Below, one piece after another: positions 23,872-33,686 of a DNA stretch of 64,000 nt. Where the stretch lies: assembly GCF_900142385.1 (NCBI RefSeq), contig NZ_FRAQ01000001.1, forward strand, positions 682,001 through 746,000. The letters are read 5' to 3'. How positions within the stretch are numbered: the first letter of the stretch is position 1; the number at the start of each line of letters is the position of its first letter. The stretch comes from Marinobacter antarcticus (GTDB lineage: Bacteria > Pseudomonadota > Gammaproteobacteria > Pseudomonadales > Oleiphilaceae). The notes beneath the pieces are model-generated. The model made no database searches. It was not told where the DNA came from and saw only the letters and a program-made list of their open reading frames with translations. The position numbers and the translations under genes were made by a program.

Positions 23872-25165
23872 CCTGTTGATGATAGGGAGTTTCCTGCTGG
23901 CGTTGCTGCTGGGTGTTCCGGTTGCCATTGCGCTGGGATTCGGCGGGTTGGTGGGGATTCTCTTCGGCTTGTCTCCCGACATGCTTGCCACATTCGGCAC
24001 CAATACCTACAACAGCGTGGCGAAGTATCCGCTGATCGCGATACCGTTGTTTATTCTCACCGGCCTTATTTTTGAACGTGCCGGGGTGGCCGCCAGTCTG
24101 GTGCGCTTTGCTCAGGCGATTATTGGGCCGCGCCACGGCAGCCTGACCGTTGTGGCCGTTCTTGTTTGCCTGATTATGGGTGGTATGAGCGGCTCCGGGC
24201 CTGCGGATGCGGCTGCGGTGGCTATGGTAATGCTGCCCAGTATGCGTAAGGCGGGTTATCCGCAACCATTTTCTGCCGCTTTGATTGCGGCATCGTCGTC
24301 TACCGCTATCCTGATACCGCCTTCTATCGCGTTGATTCTGTACTCCATCGTGGTGCCCGGAGTGGATTTGCGGGCGCTTTTTGCGGCCGGGTTGTTTCCG
24401 GGCATTCTGGCGGGCTTGTCGTTATTGGTGCCAGCGCTGTATCTCGCCCGCAAGTTCGGCTGGGAGAACCCCGAAACCACTGAGCGCCCGCCGTTCTGGC
24501 CCAGTTTCAAAGCGGCACTGCCGGCATTGTTTGCGCCGGTGATTATTCTCGGCGGCCTGCGCTCCGGGTTGTTTACGCCGACAGAAGCTGCTGTGGTTGC
24601 AGTTGCCTACGGCGTGCTTGTGGGCTGTCTGGTATACCGCAACCTGAGTTTGCGCAGTCTGTTTGAACTGATGACAGACGCTGCGGTGACCTCCGGGGTG
24701 GTTATGCTGATTATTGCGCTGGCGGGTATTTTTGCCTGGGCAGGAACCACACTGGGCACCTTTCAGCATCTGGCGGATGCGCTGTTATCCCTTTCAGAAA
24801 ACAGCTGGGTGTTGCTGAGCCTGGTAATGGTGCTTGTGTTGATTGCAGGCATGCTATTGGATGCGGTATCGATCTATCTGATCCTCATCCCCATCGTATT
24901 GCCGCTGATGAACCATTTTGAATGGAACCCGGTGTGGTTCGGCATCCTGCTGGCTATGAACATCGCCATTGGCCAGTTCACCCCGCCGGTGGCAGTCAAC
25001 CTAATGGTTACAACACGTATTGCTGATATTCGCCTGGAACATACCATAGGCTGGGCGTTGATCTTCATTGCCGCGATGAGCGTAAGCCTGCTGCTGGTGG
25101 CGCTGATGCCGGGTATTGCACTCTGGCTTCCGGAAAAACTCGGCTATGTTGTAGGGCCGTGGTAA
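23861..25165 (+). CDS. dctM: TRAP transporter large permease (DctM family)
   Basis: This 434-residue protein has about 11-12 membrane helices. VCLIMGGMSGSGPADAAAVAMVMLPSM and ASSSTAILIPPSIALILYSIV are the DctM hallmark motifs, followed by TPPVAVNLMVTTRIA near the C-terminus. I chose the ATG at 23861 because it overlaps dctQ by 11 bases with GGAGG upstream. It forms the translocation path. The operon ends before the convergent DCC gene. Confidence 0.96.
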   Translation: MSPDLLMIGSFLLALLLGVPVAIALGFGGLVGILFGLSPDMLATFGTNTYNSVAKYPLIAIPLFILTGLIFERAGVAASLVRFAQAIIGPRHGSLTVVAVLVCLIMGGMSGSGPADAAAVAMVMLPSMRKAGYPQPFSAALIAASSSTAILIPPSIALILYSIVVPGVDLRALFAAGLFPGILAGLSLLVPALYLARKFGWENPETTERPPFWPSFKAALPALFAPVIILGGLRSGLFTPTEAAVVAVAYGVLVGCLVYRNLSLRSLFELMTDAAVTSGVVMLIIALAGIFAWAGTTLGTFQHLADALLSLSENSWVLLSLVMVLVLIAGMLLDAVSIYLILIPIVLPLMNHFEWNPVWFGILLAMNIAIGQFTPPVAVNLMVTTRIADIRLEHTIGWALIFIAAMSVSLLLVALMPGIALWLPEKLGYVVGPW

Positions 25166-25179
25166 GCAGGGCGCGCCGG

Positions 25180-25557
25180 CTAGCGCGGCGGCAAATCACA
25201 GCCCTGCTTGCAGCGCGAACGAAAGCGTAAGCGGGCAAACACATGGTAGGCTCGATTTACCAGGCCAACCAGATGCAGTTTTTTCAGCACGGTTGCCAAG
25301 TGGCGATAGCCGGGCAGTTCCTGCCACACCACCACAAAGGCGTGGGCACCGGATTGCAGATTGCCTGCGCTGTCTACCGCGTGAATGACCTTCATGGCGT
25401 CGATGTGGCTAAGCTGGTACTGCGCCAGGGCAGTGTCGCTGGCGAAAATATCCTGCCAGTCAACGCGCGCCTGCTGATCCACCTTGCGGTAGTGGTCAAT
25501 TTCGCGGCGGCATAACGGGCACTGGCCATCGTAGAACAAAATTGGTTTTGTGGGCAT
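25180..25557 (-). CDS. DCC family thiol-disulfide oxidoreductase-like protein (DUF393)
   Basis: This 125-residue protein has ILFYDGQCPLCRREIDHYRK, the DxxCPxC motif of the DCC (DUF393) family, with both Cys residues present. A C-terminal CKQGCDLPPR adds two more cysteines. Family members are thioredoxin-fold-like and likely act in thiol exchange in the cytosol or at the membrane. The physiological partner is not known. Confidence 0.88.
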   Translation of the reverse strand: MPTKPILFYDGQCPLCRREIDHYRKVDQQARVDWQDIFASDTALAQYQLSHIDAMKVIHAVDSAGNLQSGAHAFVVVWQELPGYRHLATVLKKLHLVGLVNRAYHVFARLRFRSRCKQGCDLPPR

Positions 25558-25627
25558 TGCACTACCTTTGCTCGGATTTTGTTGAATTTACGTTGGCAAA
25601 GGTAAAATGTACTCATGAAGGGTGTTA

Positions 25628-25664
25628 ATAGCATTAGGCTATTGCTTACTTGGGCATAATCAAT
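25628..25664 (+). promoter_or_regulatory. OxyR-like site upstream of ahpC
   Basis: Four tetranucleotides are spaced by exactly seven bases: ATAG-N7-CTAT-N7-TTGG-N7-CAAT. The first two match the OxyR consensus (ATAG-N7-CTAT) exactly; the second pair is degenerate. The site is 72-108 bp upstream of the ahpC start. Confidence 0.55.
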
Positions 25665-25735
25665 TTTCGTTAAGCACGCAAGATCATTATAGTCACGGTC
25701 ATACACTAACCCACAGACGACAAGGGGAATATCCG

Positions 25736-26299
25736 ATGGGTATCATCAACTCTGAAATCAAACCGTTTAACGCAACCGCTTTCAAGCAGGGCGAGTTCGT
25801 TGAAATCTCCGAGGCAGACGTAATTGGCAAGTGGTCTGTGTTCTTCTTCTACCCGGCTGATTTCACCTTTGTATGCCCTACCGAGTTGGGCGACGTTGCT
25901 GACAAGTACGAAGAGCTTCAGAAGATGGGCGTTGAAGTATTCTCTGTATCCACAGACACCCACTTCACCCACAAAGCATGGCACGACAGCTCCGAGACCA
26001 TTGGCAAGATCAACTACTTCATGGTTGGCGACCAGAACGGCAGCATTACCAACAACTTTGGTGTGATGCGTGAAGGCCAGGGCCTGGCAGACCGTGCTAC
26101 TTTCCTGATCGATCCGGATGGCATCATTCAGGCCGTGGAGATCACCGCAGAAGGCGTCGGTCGTGATGCGTCTGAGCTGATGCGTAGGGTTAAGGCCGCT
26201 CAGTACGTTCGCAAGCATCCGGGCGAAGTTTGCCCCGCCAAGTGGAAGGAAGGCGAAGCGACACTGTCTCCTTCACTGGATTTGGTTGGCAAGATCTAA
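25736..26299 (+). CDS. ahpC: Alkyl hydroperoxide reductase subunit C (2-Cys peroxiredoxin)
   Basis: This 187-residue AhpC has the peroxidatic Cys47 in [13 protein letters not shown] and the resolving Cys near residue 166 in [13 protein letters not shown]. It reduces hydrogen peroxide and organic peroxides and is recycled by AhpF, which is encoded 4 kb downstream rather than adjacent. I chose the ATG at 25736, which has AAGGGGAAT upstream and starts [11 protein letters not shown] as in the family. An OxyR-like site precedes it and a strong terminator follows. Confidence 0.97.
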   Translation: MGIINSEIKPFNATAFKQGEFVEISEADVIGKWSVFFFYPADFTFVCPTELGDVADKYEELQKMGVEVFSVSTDTHFTHKAWHDSSETIGKINYFMVGDQNGSITNNFGVMREGQGLADRATFLIDPDGIIQAVEITAEGVGRDASELMRRVKAAQYVRKHPGEVCPAKWKEGEATLSPSLDLVGKI

Positions 26300-26357
26300 G
26301 GCTCCTTTTAACAGGGATCCAAACAGTACAGGCTCGTTTTACGGGCCTGCTACTACC

Positions 26358-26385
26358 AGAAAACCCCGGATTTCCGGGGTTTTCT
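26358..26385. terminator. Bidirectional rho-independent terminator after ahpC
   Basis: A stem of AGAAAACCCCGGA with TCCGGGGTTTTCT has A- and T-runs in the arms. It can serve ahpC and the convergent P-type ATPase gene. Confidence 0.8.
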
Positions 26386-26404
26386 GCGTTCAGGAGAAAG
26401 CAGA

Positions 26405-29257
26405 TTAAACGCTGCTTGCAGCTGCTGAGCCAGCCTTACTCTTTTGCAGGCGGATGATCAGTTTGCTCAGTTCCCGCAGCCACAATACGGAGCTTGCAAC
26501 GGCGGTGCAGAACAGCCAGTCCTCAAGGCTGAGGCTGACTGTGGAAAAGGGTTTCTGCAGGATGGGCAGATAGACCACCGCCATTTGCAGCAACAGTGAC
26601 GCGCCCACCGCAGCCCACAGCCAGAGATTGGAGAACAGCCCAATGAAGGCACTTTGTTCGTCAGACCGCGAAATAAACACGGTAAACATCGAGAACAATA
26701 CCAGAGTGGTGAAGACCATGGTCTGGCCGTAGGCCAGACTGCCTGTGCCAGCTATCAGGCCGCCAGGCATTGAGGCGTCGAGAACGAAAAGAGTGCCGGC
26801 TGCGGTGATAATGCCTACGGAAACGATTCCGGCCCACATGCCACGCGTTAGTATCCCTTCTCCACGAGGTCTTGGTGGTTTGGTCATTGCCTCCTCATCG
26901 CCCGGATCCAGCCCGAGCGCCAGAGCTGGTGCGCCATCGCTGACCATATTGATCCAGAGGATCTGTGTTGCCAGCAGGGGCAGAGCCAGGCCGGCGCCGT
27001 TTGCGGTCAACCCGATCACATCGGCCAGAAGCACACCAAAGAACATGGTCAGTACTTCGCCAATGTTGGATGACAGCAGATAGCGCAGGAACTTGCGGAT
27101 GTTGGCGAAAATTGTGCGGCCTTCCTCCACGGCAGCAACGATGGTGGCGAAGTTGTCGTCTGCCAGAATGATGTCCGAGGCCTTGCGGGACACATCGGTG
27201 CCGGTAATGCCCATGGCTATGCCGATATCCGCTGTCTTCAGGGCGGGTGCATCGTTCACACCATCGCCGGTCATGGCGACGATGTTTTTGCCATTCTGCA
27301 GAGCCTTGACGATGCGCAGTTTATGCTCCGGATTAACCCGGGCATAAACGGAGACCTCCTGAACGGTCTGGTGCAGTACTTCATCCGTCATGGCGTCAAT
27401 TTCCGCCCCGGTGACGGCACGGCTATCCGTACAAATGCCCAGCTCCGCACCTATAACAGCGGCTGTAATCGGATGATCGCCGGTGATCATCACGGGCCGG
27501 ATGCCAGCACTTCGGGCCAGGGCAACGGCCTCTTTGGCTTCTTCCCGGGGCGGGTCGATCATGCCGATAAGGCCGGCGAAGATAAGATCTTCCTCGAGGT
27601 TCTCGTCGATATTCTCTGGTTCGAATCCATCCTCCGGCAGGTACCGGGCCGCAACACCCAGTGTGCGCAGCGCTTCACCGGCCAGCTGTTCGTTGGCTTG
27701 CAGAATCTCGGAACGGCGTTCCGGCGTTAAAGGGCGGCTACTGTCGCCAACGCGTTCCTGGTTGCAGTGGCCGAGAAGAACATCCGGGGCGCCCTTGGTA
27801 AATACCTGAATGTGTCCTTGATGTTGGCTGTCGGTATGAAGCGTGGACATCATTTTTCGTTCTGATGAGAACGGAACTTCACCAACCCGTTCATAACGGG
27901 CGTCCAGTATGGCTTCCGTCAGCCCTACTTTTCGGGCAGCAACCGCCAGAGCACCTTCGGTGGGATCGCCCTGAACGGTCCACAGGCCTTCGTCTTCTTG
28001 CAAAACGGCATTGGTTGCACGGTCGCCGACGGTCAGGGCTTGCTCCAGCTCCAGGCGCAAGGGCTCGCTGATCGTGTCTGCATCGTTACTGGCGGATGTG
28101 CCGTGCAGGGTAACGTCGCCTGTTGGCTCATACCCTGTGCCGCCCAGGGCGATTCGGCCGCTGGCTGTAACGATGGCCCGCACGGTCATTTCATTGCGGG
28201 TGAGGGTGCCGGTTTTGTCGGAGGCGATCACATTGGCGGCGCCCAGAGTCTCCACCGCTGCCAGGTGGCGCACAATGGCATTGCGACGTGCCATGCGCTG
28301 AACCCCCAGGGCGAGGACCGCGGTTACTATGGCCGGCAGGCCCTCGGGCACGGCAGCTACCGCGAGAGCGACGCCAAGAATCAGAACATCGAACAGGGCG
28401 GAAAAACCGGTGACGTGATCCACCAGGATAATGGTGAAAATCATCACCACAGCAATTACAATCACCACCAGCCCCAGCATTTTTCCTACCCGGGCCAGAT
28501 CCTGTTGCAGTGGGGTGGTCTCGGGCGGTGCCTGCTCCAGCATGCCGGCAATCTGGCCCATCTGGGACTGCATGCCGGTTGCTGTCACCACCGCGGTACC
28601 ACGGCCATAGGTGACCGTGGTACCGCTGAAAATCATGTTCTGACGGTCACCGATAGGGGCATCGTCGATGATGGTTTCAGGGTCTTTGGATTCGGGAAGG
28701 CTTTCACCGGTCAGTGTAGCTTCAGAGGTTTGCAGGGAAACGGACTGAATCAGGCGGCTGTCTGCGGGAATCGTATCGCCTTCTTCCACCAGGATAATAT
28801 CGCCGGTTACCAGCCCGGCCGCTGGAATGCTTTGCTGTTCGCCATCCCGTATCACCCGGGCCTGGGCGGCAGACATTTGCTGTAATTCTGCCACGGCCTG
28901 TTCTGCACGCGCCTGCTGGACATAACCCATAGCCGCGTTAAAAAGAACGATGGCCAGAATCGCAATGGCCTCATAGGGCAGAGGGGACTCTCCCTCTATC
29001 AGCCACAGACCTAAGGAGATCGCTGCGGCGATCAGAAGTAAAATAACCAGGGTATCGGTGAATTGGGCGAGTACTTTGCGCCAGCCGGGCACTGGCGGTG
29101 CAGCGGTCAGCTCGTTCGGACCATCACGCTCCAGGCGGATACTGGCTTCATGGCCGTCAAGGCCCTGTTGCTCGGTGGTTCCCAAAGCGGAGATGACGGC
29201 ATCGGAAGATAATCGATAAGCTGCTAACGTCTCTCCCGGCGAACGTTCGCTGGTCAT
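26405..29257 (-). CDS. P2-type cation-transporting ATPase (calcium-ATPase-like)
   Basis: This 950-residue P-type ATPase has an N-terminal cation-ATPase domain, TGES at about 183-186 (actuator loop), and the helix-4 motif PEGLP at about 304-308, which is typical of calcium-ATPases. The phosphorylated Asp is D347 in DKTGTLT, followed by TGDHP, the hinge GDGVNDAPALK, and about ten membrane helices. The C-terminal helices carry INMVSDGAPALALGLDP. Sequence features favour calcium, but bacterial members of this family may move other divalent or monovalent cations. It lies between the ahpC and ahpF loci. Confidence 0.92.
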   Translation of the reverse strand: MTSERSPGETLAAYRLSSDAVISALGTTEQQGLDGHEASIRLERDGPNELTAAPPVPGWRKVLAQFTDTLVILLLIAAAISLGLWLIEGESPLPYEAIAILAIVLFNAAMGYVQQARAEQAVAELQQMSAAQARVIRDGEQQSIPAAGLVTGDIILVEEGDTIPADSRLIQSVSLQTSEATLTGESLPESKDPETIIDDAPIGDRQNMIFSGTTVTYGRGTAVVTATGMQSQMGQIAGMLEQAPPETTPLQQDLARVGKMLGLVVIVIAVVMIFTIILVDHVTGFSALFDVLILGVALAVAAVPEGLPAIVTAVLALGVQRMARRNAIVRHLAAVETLGAANVIASDKTGTLTRNEMTVRAIVTASGRIALGGTGYEPTGDVTLHGTSASNDADTISEPLRLELEQALTVGDRATNAVLQEDEGLWTVQGDPTEGALAVAARKVGLTEAILDARYERVGEVPFSSERKMMSTLHTDSQHQGHIQVFTKGAPDVLLGHCNQERVGDSSRPLTPERRSEILQANEQLAGEALRTLGVAARYLPEDGFEPENIDENLEEDLIFAGLIGMIDPPREEAKEAVALARSAGIRPVMITGDHPITAAVIGAELGICTDSRAVTGAEIDAMTDEVLHQTVQEVSVYARVNPEHKLRIVKALQNGKNIVAMTGDGVNDAPALKTADIGIAMGITGTDVSRKASDIILADDNFATIVAAVEEGRTIFANIRKFLRYLLSSNIGEVLTMFFGVLLADVIGLTANGAGLALPLLATQILWINMVSDGAPALALGLDPGDEEAMTKPPRPRGEGILTRGMWAGIVSVGIITAAGTLFVLDASMPGGLIAGTGSLAYGQTMVFTTLVLFSMFTVFISRSDEQSAFIGLFSNLWLWAAVGASLLLQMAVVYLPILQKPFSTVSLSLEDWLFCTAVASSVLWLRELSKLIIRLQKSKAGSAAASSV

Positions 29258-29333
29258 GGCTATTCATCCTTGTGATTGCGAAGTTCATAAGGATCATTGT
29301 AACCATAAATCTTGTATGAAAAGACGATCTGTA

Positions 29334-30065
29334 TCAGGAACTCGCTGTTTCGATACCGTACCGGGATCCACGTGCTTTCAGACGATAGAACTCTTCAATG
29401 ACACCGTCCATGGCATCCTGGCTGTAAGGCCGTAGACCACCCAGTACCAAATGCTTCGCTACTTCACCCACGGGCTTGCCATCAGAGATCAGGCGGTAAT
29501 CAAGAGTGACATTGCCGCGCTTGCCATTCGCTTCCAGGTTGGCGCTATGCAGTTCCAGCTCCGGTGAGGCGGCATCCAGCCGATCCAGAGTAAGGCTCAT
29601 GCTCGCGTACATCACCATGGGGCGATCCGGATTGAACATCACGTCCTTGGATTCCATCAATGGCTTCAGTGTGTGGGGGAAGTTCTTGCCGGAGGCGGAT
29701 ACGTAGCAGCGGATAAATTCCTCAACAACGCGCTCATCCCGAGTTACATCGCCACTGCGCGTTACTTCGATATAAACCTTGCCATTCTGATCGCACACTT
29801 CAATGGTTTCGTCACCGCTTTCCCGGAACTCCAGTGGTATGCCGCCGCCCAGCAGGGCGCGGAACTGGAAGGTCATGTGCCGGGAAAGTCCGAAGCGTGA
29901 AACCACCACAGCAAAAAGCAGGTCTCCGGGAACACAGAACCGGCGGGCATCGGGATCGTGGATCGGATTGAAATCTCCGGCTACTTCCTTGGCGAACAGG
30001 CTGGCCTGGGATGCGGAAATATGTACGCGTCCGTCCTGGATTGAGTGAAAACGGTCTGGAAACAT
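29334..30065 (-). CDS. DUF3581 family protein (hotdog-fold-like)
   Basis: This 243-residue protein contains LFAKEVAGDFNPIHDPDARRFCVPGDLLFAV, which resembles the substrate-binding helix region of MaoC-type hotdog enzymes. The rest matches the uncharacterised DUF3581 family of gammaproteobacteria. No catalytic dyad can be named with confidence. It lies upstream of, and divergent from, ahpF. Confidence 0.8.
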   Translation of the reverse strand: MFPDRFHSIQDGRVHISASQASLFAKEVAGDFNPIHDPDARRFCVPGDLLFAVVVSRFGLSRHMTFQFRALLGGGIPLEFRESGDETIEVCDQNGKVYIEVTRSGDVTRDERVVEEFIRCYVSASGKNFPHTLKPLMESKDVMFNPDRPMVMYASMSLTLDRLDAASPELELHSANLEANGKRGNVTLDYRLISDGKPVGEVAKHLVLGGLRPYSQDAMDGVIEEFYRLKARGSRYGIETASS

Positions 30066-30183
30066 GTGCTGCTTGTCCTGAGTGCAAAGGGTGACGCCGC
30101 AGCGTCCTTCAATATGGTACCGATGTCGGGCGTGTATGGATATGCGCTATTTGTCCATTCACCGCGAGGTAAATGACCTTGTC

Positions 30184-30220
30184 ATAGCAGTTTCCTATCA
30201 ATTGGTTTGGGTCAATTAAT
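30184..30220 (+). promoter_or_regulatory. OxyR-like site upstream of ahpF
   Basis: ATAG-N7-CTAT-N7-TTTG-N7-TAAT keeps the same seven-base spacing as the ahpC site; the first half is an exact match to the OxyR half-site pair and the second half is degenerate. It is 112-148 bp upstream of the ahpF start, in the divergent region shared with DUF3581. Confidence 0.5.
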
Positions 30221-30331
30221 TTGAGCATTCGATTGCCAGCCCGTATCGTTTGGTTATAACCGAATCGAAGATCATTTTGAATTCAGCAATTCAAACGATC
30301 AGTCTAAAGAATCCTGAAGGAGAATCCTTAC

Positions 30332-31912
30332 ATGTTGGATGCCAATATCAAGCAGCAGCTCAAAGCGTACATGGAAAAACTGCAGCAGCCGATTGAGCTG
30401 GTCGCAGCCTACGATGATGGTGATAAATCCCGGGAGTTGAGGCAACTTCTGGAAGAAATCGAGCCGATGTCCGAAAAGATCAGCCTGCGTACGGAAGAGT
30501 CGAATGACGTGCGTCGCCCATCTTTCGCGATAAATCGCATTGGTACAGATGTGGGTGTTCGCTTCGCGGGCATCCCCATGGGGCACGAATTTACCTCTCT
30601 GGTTCTGGCACTGTTGCAGGTGGGTGGCCACCCATCCAAGGCTTCTCAGGAAGTCATCGAGCAGATCCAGCAACTGGACGGCAACTTTGAGTTTGAAACC
30701 TACTTTTCTCTATCGTGCCAGAACTGCCCGGATGTGGTTCAGGCCCTGAACCTGATGAGCGTTCTGAACCCGGGCGTTCGCCACACGGCTATCGATGGTG
30801 CCTTGTTCCAGGATGAAGTGGAAAAGCGCGAGATTATGGCGGTACCAAGTGTTTACATGAATGGTGAACCCTGGGGCCAGGGGCGTATGACGCTTGAAGA
30901 GATTGTGTCCAGGCTCGACACCAAATCCGATGAGAAAGAAGCTGAGAAGATCAACCAGAAAGACACCTTTGAGGTGCTGGTGATCGGTGGCGGCCCGGCT
31001 GGCTCAGCGGCTGCCATTTATGCTTCCCGTAAAGGTATTTCCACCGGTATCGCAGCCGATCGCTTCGGTGGTCAGGTAGCCGACACCATGGGTATCGAGA
31101 ACCTGATTTCTGTGCCCTACACCGAAGGCCCCAAGCTGGTTGCAGCCATGGAGCAGCACGTGAAAGAGTACGACGTGGATATCATGAATATGCAGCACGC
31201 TGAGAAGCTGATCCCGGCTGCCAAGCGTGGAATGCCTCATGAGATCCGTCTGGCTAATGGTGCATCGCTCAAAGCTCGCACGGTTGTGCTGTCCACCGGC
31301 GCTCGCTGGCGCCCGCTGGGTGTGCCGGGCGAGGATGAATACCGCAACAAGGGCGTGGCCTACTGCCCGCACTGTGACGGCCCGCTCTTCAAGGGCAAGC
31401 ATGTTGCCGTGATTGGTGGCGGTAATTCAGGCGTGGAAGCGGCTATCGACCTGGCCGGTATTGTTGGTCATGTGACACTGATTGAGTTTGGTGCCGAAAT
31501 GCGGGCTGACGATGTGCTGCAGAAAAAGCTGCGTAGCTTGAATAACGTGGACATTATCACTTCTGGCCAGACCACCGATATTGTCGGTGAGAACGGCAAG
31601 GTGAACGGCCTGAACTACACAGATCGCAATACCGGAGAAAGCCACCATGTGACTCTGGAAGGTGTGTTCATACAGATTGGCCTGGTACCAAACACCGAGT
31701 GGCTGAAAGGCGATATTGAGCTGAGTCCGCATGGTGAAATTATCATCAACGACCGAAACGAGACTTCAATTCCCGGGGTCTTTGCGGCCGGCGACGCCAC
31801 TACAGTGCCGTTCAAGCAGATTGTGATTTCCATGGGTGAAGGTTCAAAGGCGGCCTTGAGCGCCTTCGACTTCCTTATCCGTAATTCTGTGGATGAGAGC
31901 GAAGCAGCGTAA
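30332..31912 (+). CDS. ahpF: Alkyl hydroperoxide reductase subunit F
   Basis: This 526-residue flavoprotein has an N-terminal double thioredoxin fold with Cys129 and Cys132 (CQNC). An FAD site GGGPAG lies at about 219-224, the active disulfide is Cys345/Cys348 (YCPHCDG), and the NAD site is [14 protein letters not shown]. Electrons flow from NADH through FAD to the N-terminal disulfide and then to AhpC. AAGGAGAA lies upstream of the ATG. It is separated from ahpC by the P-type ATPase and DUF3581 genes. Confidence 0.97.
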   Translation: MLDANIKQQLKAYMEKLQQPIELVAAYDDGDKSRELRQLLEEIEPMSEKISLRTEESNDVRRPSFAINRIGTDVGVRFAGIPMGHEFTSLVLALLQVGGHPSKASQEVIEQIQQLDGNFEFETYFSLSCQNCPDVVQALNLMSVLNPGVRHTAIDGALFQDEVEKREIMAVPSVYMNGEPWGQGRMTLEEIVSRLDTKSDEKEAEKINQKDTFEVLVIGGGPAGSAAAIYASRKGISTGIAADRFGGQVADTMGIENLISVPYTEGPKLVAAMEQHVKEYDVDIMNMQHAEKLIPAAKRGMPHEIRLANGASLKARTVVLSTGARWRPLGVPGEDEYRNKGVAYCPHCDGPLFKGKHVAVIGGGNSGVEAAIDLAGIVGHVTLIEFGAEMRADDVLQKKLRSLNNVDIITSGQTTDIVGENGKVNGLNYTDRNTGESHHVTLEGVFIQIGLVPNTEWLKGDIELSPHGEIIINDRNETSIPGVFAAGDATTVPFKQIVISMGEGSKAALSAFDFLIRNSVDESEAA

Positions 31913-32099
31913 ACCGGTTCTCAGCCGCTCAACCAGAGTAAAGCAAAGGGCACCGGAGAGATCCGGTGCCCTTTGCTGTTGGGCAGTGATTTTCGGGAGG
32001 TTTAACTCGTTATTCCTGCTACGCTGGGAGGGGCTTGCCATACTCTTTGCCTGTGTGACAATAGGCATTCATTGCATTTCACGGACTGACGCTCTCACT

Positions 32100-32867
32100 A
32101 TGAAACGCTCGGCTCCCTATCTGGTTGCAGTTATGCTCTGCTCCCTGGCCTTGTGCAGTTATGCTCATTCGGCAGAGCCGATCCGCGTGGCTGTCCCCGA
32201 TATTTCCAATCTGTTGAACGAGAATCAGACTGGCGTCTACCAGAAAATCATGCAGCGCGCCCTGAAAACGCTGGATATCGATATTCAGGAGGCGTTTTAC
32301 CCCTACAAACGCACCAGACTGGTTTTTGAGCAAGCCAGAGCAGATTGCATCTACTCATTCACGGAAGTGCTCAAGGATCGACTCGGCGACGATGCGGTCA
32401 TTGCGAGTTTTCCGTTGGGGAGGTTCAGCTACCACCTCTTTTCTTTGAAGGATAAAGAGCCTCCGATAAGTCTCGATGCTCTTGAGGGGAAAAGGCTGGG
32501 GGGCGTGATTGGCCATGAGGCCTACCTGAGCCCGATTCTGGAAGGTCGAAACATTGACGTCATCTGGACAAGACATGAAGCTCTGAATGTTGCCATGCTG
32601 GAGTATGGCCGTTTCGATACCATGATCGCGGCCATTCCCGACATCCGGCCATACCTGGACAAGCTTTCTTACGCTCCGGAGTATTCGTTATTTGAGAGCT
32701 ACGACCGGCTTACCTGCCACAATACGGAACGCAATCGGGTGTTTTTAAAAGCGTTGTCTGCAGAGTTGAGACGCCTCAAGAAGGCCGGCTACTATCAGGA
32801 AATCGCCGGCCCGCTGTTTGTGGATTTTGATGAGGAGAAGGTCAAGGATGAAATGTTGCTGAACTGA
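32100..32867 (+). CDS. Periplasmic substrate-binding protein (SBP family 3-like)
   Basis: This 255-residue protein has a signal peptide (ending AHSAEP). IRVAVPDISNLLNENQTGVYQKIMQRAL and the later LDALEGKRLGGVIGHEAY match the periplasmic binding-protein type 2 fold related to amino acid receptors. There is no permease or ATPase gene next to it, so it is an orphan binding protein, possibly a sensor or shared component. The ATG at 32100 is chosen because it begins the signal peptide. The 3' end of ahpF is 188 bp upstream. Confidence 0.72.
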   Translation: MKRSAPYLVAVMLCSLALCSYAHSAEPIRVAVPDISNLLNENQTGVYQKIMQRALKTLDIDIQEAFYPYKRTRLVFEQARADCIYSFTEVLKDRLGDDAVIASFPLGRFSYHLFSLKDKEPPISLDALEGKRLGGVIGHEAYLSPILEGRNIDVIWTRHEALNVAMLEYGRFDTMIAAIPDIRPYLDKLSYAPEYSLFESYDRLTCHNTERNRVFLKALSAELRRLKKAGYYQEIAGPLFVDFDEEKVKDEMLLN

Positions 32868-32891
32868 CAGCTTCTGGGAATCCTGATCGGG

Positions 32892-33554
32892 TTACTGCCG
32901 GATATCCTCTGCCAGACTGCCCTTAACCTGATCCGCGCTATTGTCCTTGAACAGATGCCCGTAAGCGGACTTTATTCCAGCCAGTATGAAGTCGTGGGGA
33001 ACGTCGTCGAAAACACCGTGATCATTCACGTATTCCATATGCGCTTCACCGGTCTCGGTGTATTCCTGGAATACGGAGTCGTTTACACCGTCAAATACCA
33101 GAGGCTCTACGTTCATCAACTCGCACAGCTGCTTGTTGAAAGCCGGCGTGGCCTTCACCCAGCGACCATTCAAGTAGAGTTCGATAAACCCATGCATGCG
33201 AAAAATGTCTGACTGGAGCCATTCGATCAGTTTCGGGCTGGACAGATGGTTGCGTACATCGGCCAGGCCGAGACGGCTTGGAATACCGAGATATCGAGCC
33301 GCCGCACCCAGAAGGACAGCTTTGGGGATGCAATAGGTTTCGCCGCTGCTGAGGGCAAAACTGGCGCTGAAGGTTTCCGGTTCGGTACGGAATACGTAAG
33401 GGTTGTAAGCAATACCGTCTCGCACCGCCAGGTACAGGACCTTGGCCTGCTCAACCGGATCACTGGCCACGCCTTCGAGCTGCTTGTCGATCCAGGCTTC
33501 GAGCTCGGGCTGGTTGTAATCGAAGAAGGCAGTGGGTTGAAGATAGCGTTCCAT
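32892..33554 (-). CDS. Transglutaminase-like superfamily protein
   Basis: This 220-residue protein has ETYCIPKAVLLGAAARYLGIPSRLGLADVRNH, the transglutaminase core with the nucleophilic Cys and the GIPxR element, and HGFIELYLNGRWVKATPAFN with the catalytic His region. The Asp of the triad is probably in the segment after FNKQLC. Cytosolic family members act as proteases or amidases. Substrate is unknown. Confidence 0.82.
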   Translation of the reverse strand: MERYLQPTAFFDYNQPELEAWIDKQLEGVASDPVEQAKVLYLAVRDGIAYNPYVFRTEPETFSASFALSSGETYCIPKAVLLGAAARYLGIPSRLGLADVRNHLSSPKLIEWLQSDIFRMHGFIELYLNGRWVKATPAFNKQLCELMNVEPLVFDGVNDSVFQEYTETGEAHMEYVNDHGVFDDVPHDFILAGIKSAYGHLFKDNSADQVKGSLAEDIRQ

Positions 33555-33569
33555 AATCGGGCATCCGGT

Positions 33570-33686
33570 TCAGGGTGTCAGGCTTCGATCATCGCCAATT
33601 AGCAAGCTACAGGCAATGGCGATAACCACCAGGATGATTGCCGAAATGGACCACGTCTGCTGGTCAGGAGCTTCGAACCAGCTCAT
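33570..33686 (-). CDS. Possible 38-residue single-helix membrane protein
   Basis: An ATG inside the 3' end of the RNA methyltransferase gene opens a 38-codon frame reading MSWFEAPDQQTWSISAIILVVIAIACSLLIGDDRS, with one clear membrane helix at about 14-30. It overlaps the methyltransferase by 23 bases in another frame, as coupled small genes do, but no good ribosome-binding site is visible. Confidence 0.35.
   Translation of the reverse strand: MSWFEAPDQQTWSISAIILVVIAIACSLLIGDDRSLTP

Noticed and set aside
27998-28885. 295-codon plus-strand frame opposite the P-type ATPase
   Set aside because: It is a shadow of the ATPase gene and has no recognisable domain.
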